In this document: positions 6,138 through 6,204 of the stretch, piece after piece
Numbering within the stretch: the stretch's first letter is position 1
How the letters are laid out: each line of letters opens with the position of its first letter
NCBI GenBank assembly: GCA_034436035.1
Contig: DAOTVW010000190.1
Coordinates: forward strand, 1 to 6,204
Length of the DNA: 6,204 bases
Direction: 5' to 3'
Source of the DNA: UBA4823 sp034436035
Lineage (GTDB): Bacteria; Chloroflexota; Anaerolineae; Anaerolineales; UBA4823
Made by a program: the position numbers and the translations under genes
Notes under the pieces: generated by a model
Seen by the model: the letters and a program-made list of their open reading frames with translations, nothing else
Database searches by the model: none
Told to the model about the DNA's origin: nothing

Positions 6138-6204
6138 GTGAAATTATTCAATATGCGCAGTATCTGCATCATTTTGTTACTATCCTTTGGATTAAGCTTT
6201 GTCT
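6138..6204 (+). CDS. Start of a protein with a signal-like hydrophobic N-terminus (3' end outside window)
   Basis: Twenty-two codons are visible. An in-frame TAG lies at 6120-6122, and GTG 6138 has a well-placed Shine-Dalgarno sequence. The peptide begins MKLFNMRS and continues with the hydrophobic stretch ICIILLLSFGLSFV, the basic-then-hydrophobic layout of a secretion signal or first membrane anchor. No lipobox is visible before the window ends. Function cannot be told. It is separated from the glycosyltransferase genes by 450 bases with repeats, so it is probably a separate transcription unit. An alternative start is ATG 6153. Confidence 0.6.
   Translation, partial: MKLFNMRSICIILLLSFGLSFV

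Overview
The window is a stretch of bacterial chromosome carrying four overlapping or nearly overlapping genes for polytopic membrane proteins, all on the + strand. A 450-base gene-free region follows, then the first 22 codons of another gene. The three complete proteins look like GT-C fold (GT39/ArnT/PMT-like) glycosyltransferases, which use polyprenyl-phosphate sugars as donors on the outer face of the cytoplasmic membrane. The partial first gene looks like the C-terminal part of a GT87/DUF2029-type GT-C protein. The motif style of the three complete proteins, the moderate G+C (about 40-50% in the lines I counted) and the type of intergenic repeat all recall Chloroflexota (Anaerolineae-like) genomes. 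That placement is from memory of family appearance, not from a search.

Layout: 1-579 is the 3' end of the GT87-like gene, open through the left edge. 558-2639 is a 693-aa GT-C protein with a C-terminal soluble domain. 2636-4204 is a 522-aa GT-C protein joined to the previous gene by an ATGA overlap. 4164-5687 is a 507-aa GT-C protein with AftB-like sequence features, overlapping its neighbour by 41 bases. 5688-6137 holds two adjacent imperfect inverted-repeat elements (5764-5905 and 5915-5997), two short hairpins (6039-6059 and 6065-6078) and a possible -10 box. 6138-6204 is the start of a gene with a GTG start, a good Shine-Dalgarno sequence and a hydrophobic signal-like N-terminus.

The overlapping, co-directional genes point to one transcript, and the proteins probably act successively or in parallel on one lipid-linked or surface glycan (S-layer glycan, cell-wall polysaccharide or glycolipid). 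Acceptor and sugar cannot be read from the sequence. All three complete proteins share one plan: a catalytic-type Asp motif in the first external loop, a multi-helix membrane core, and a soluble C-terminal domain expected outside the membrane.

The most unusual features are a sharp base-composition break at about position 660, inside the second gene (24% G+C before, about 40% or more after), the run of three different GT-C subfamilies, and the composite repeat element after the operon. I see no mobile-element genes, tRNA, rRNA or CRISPR array.
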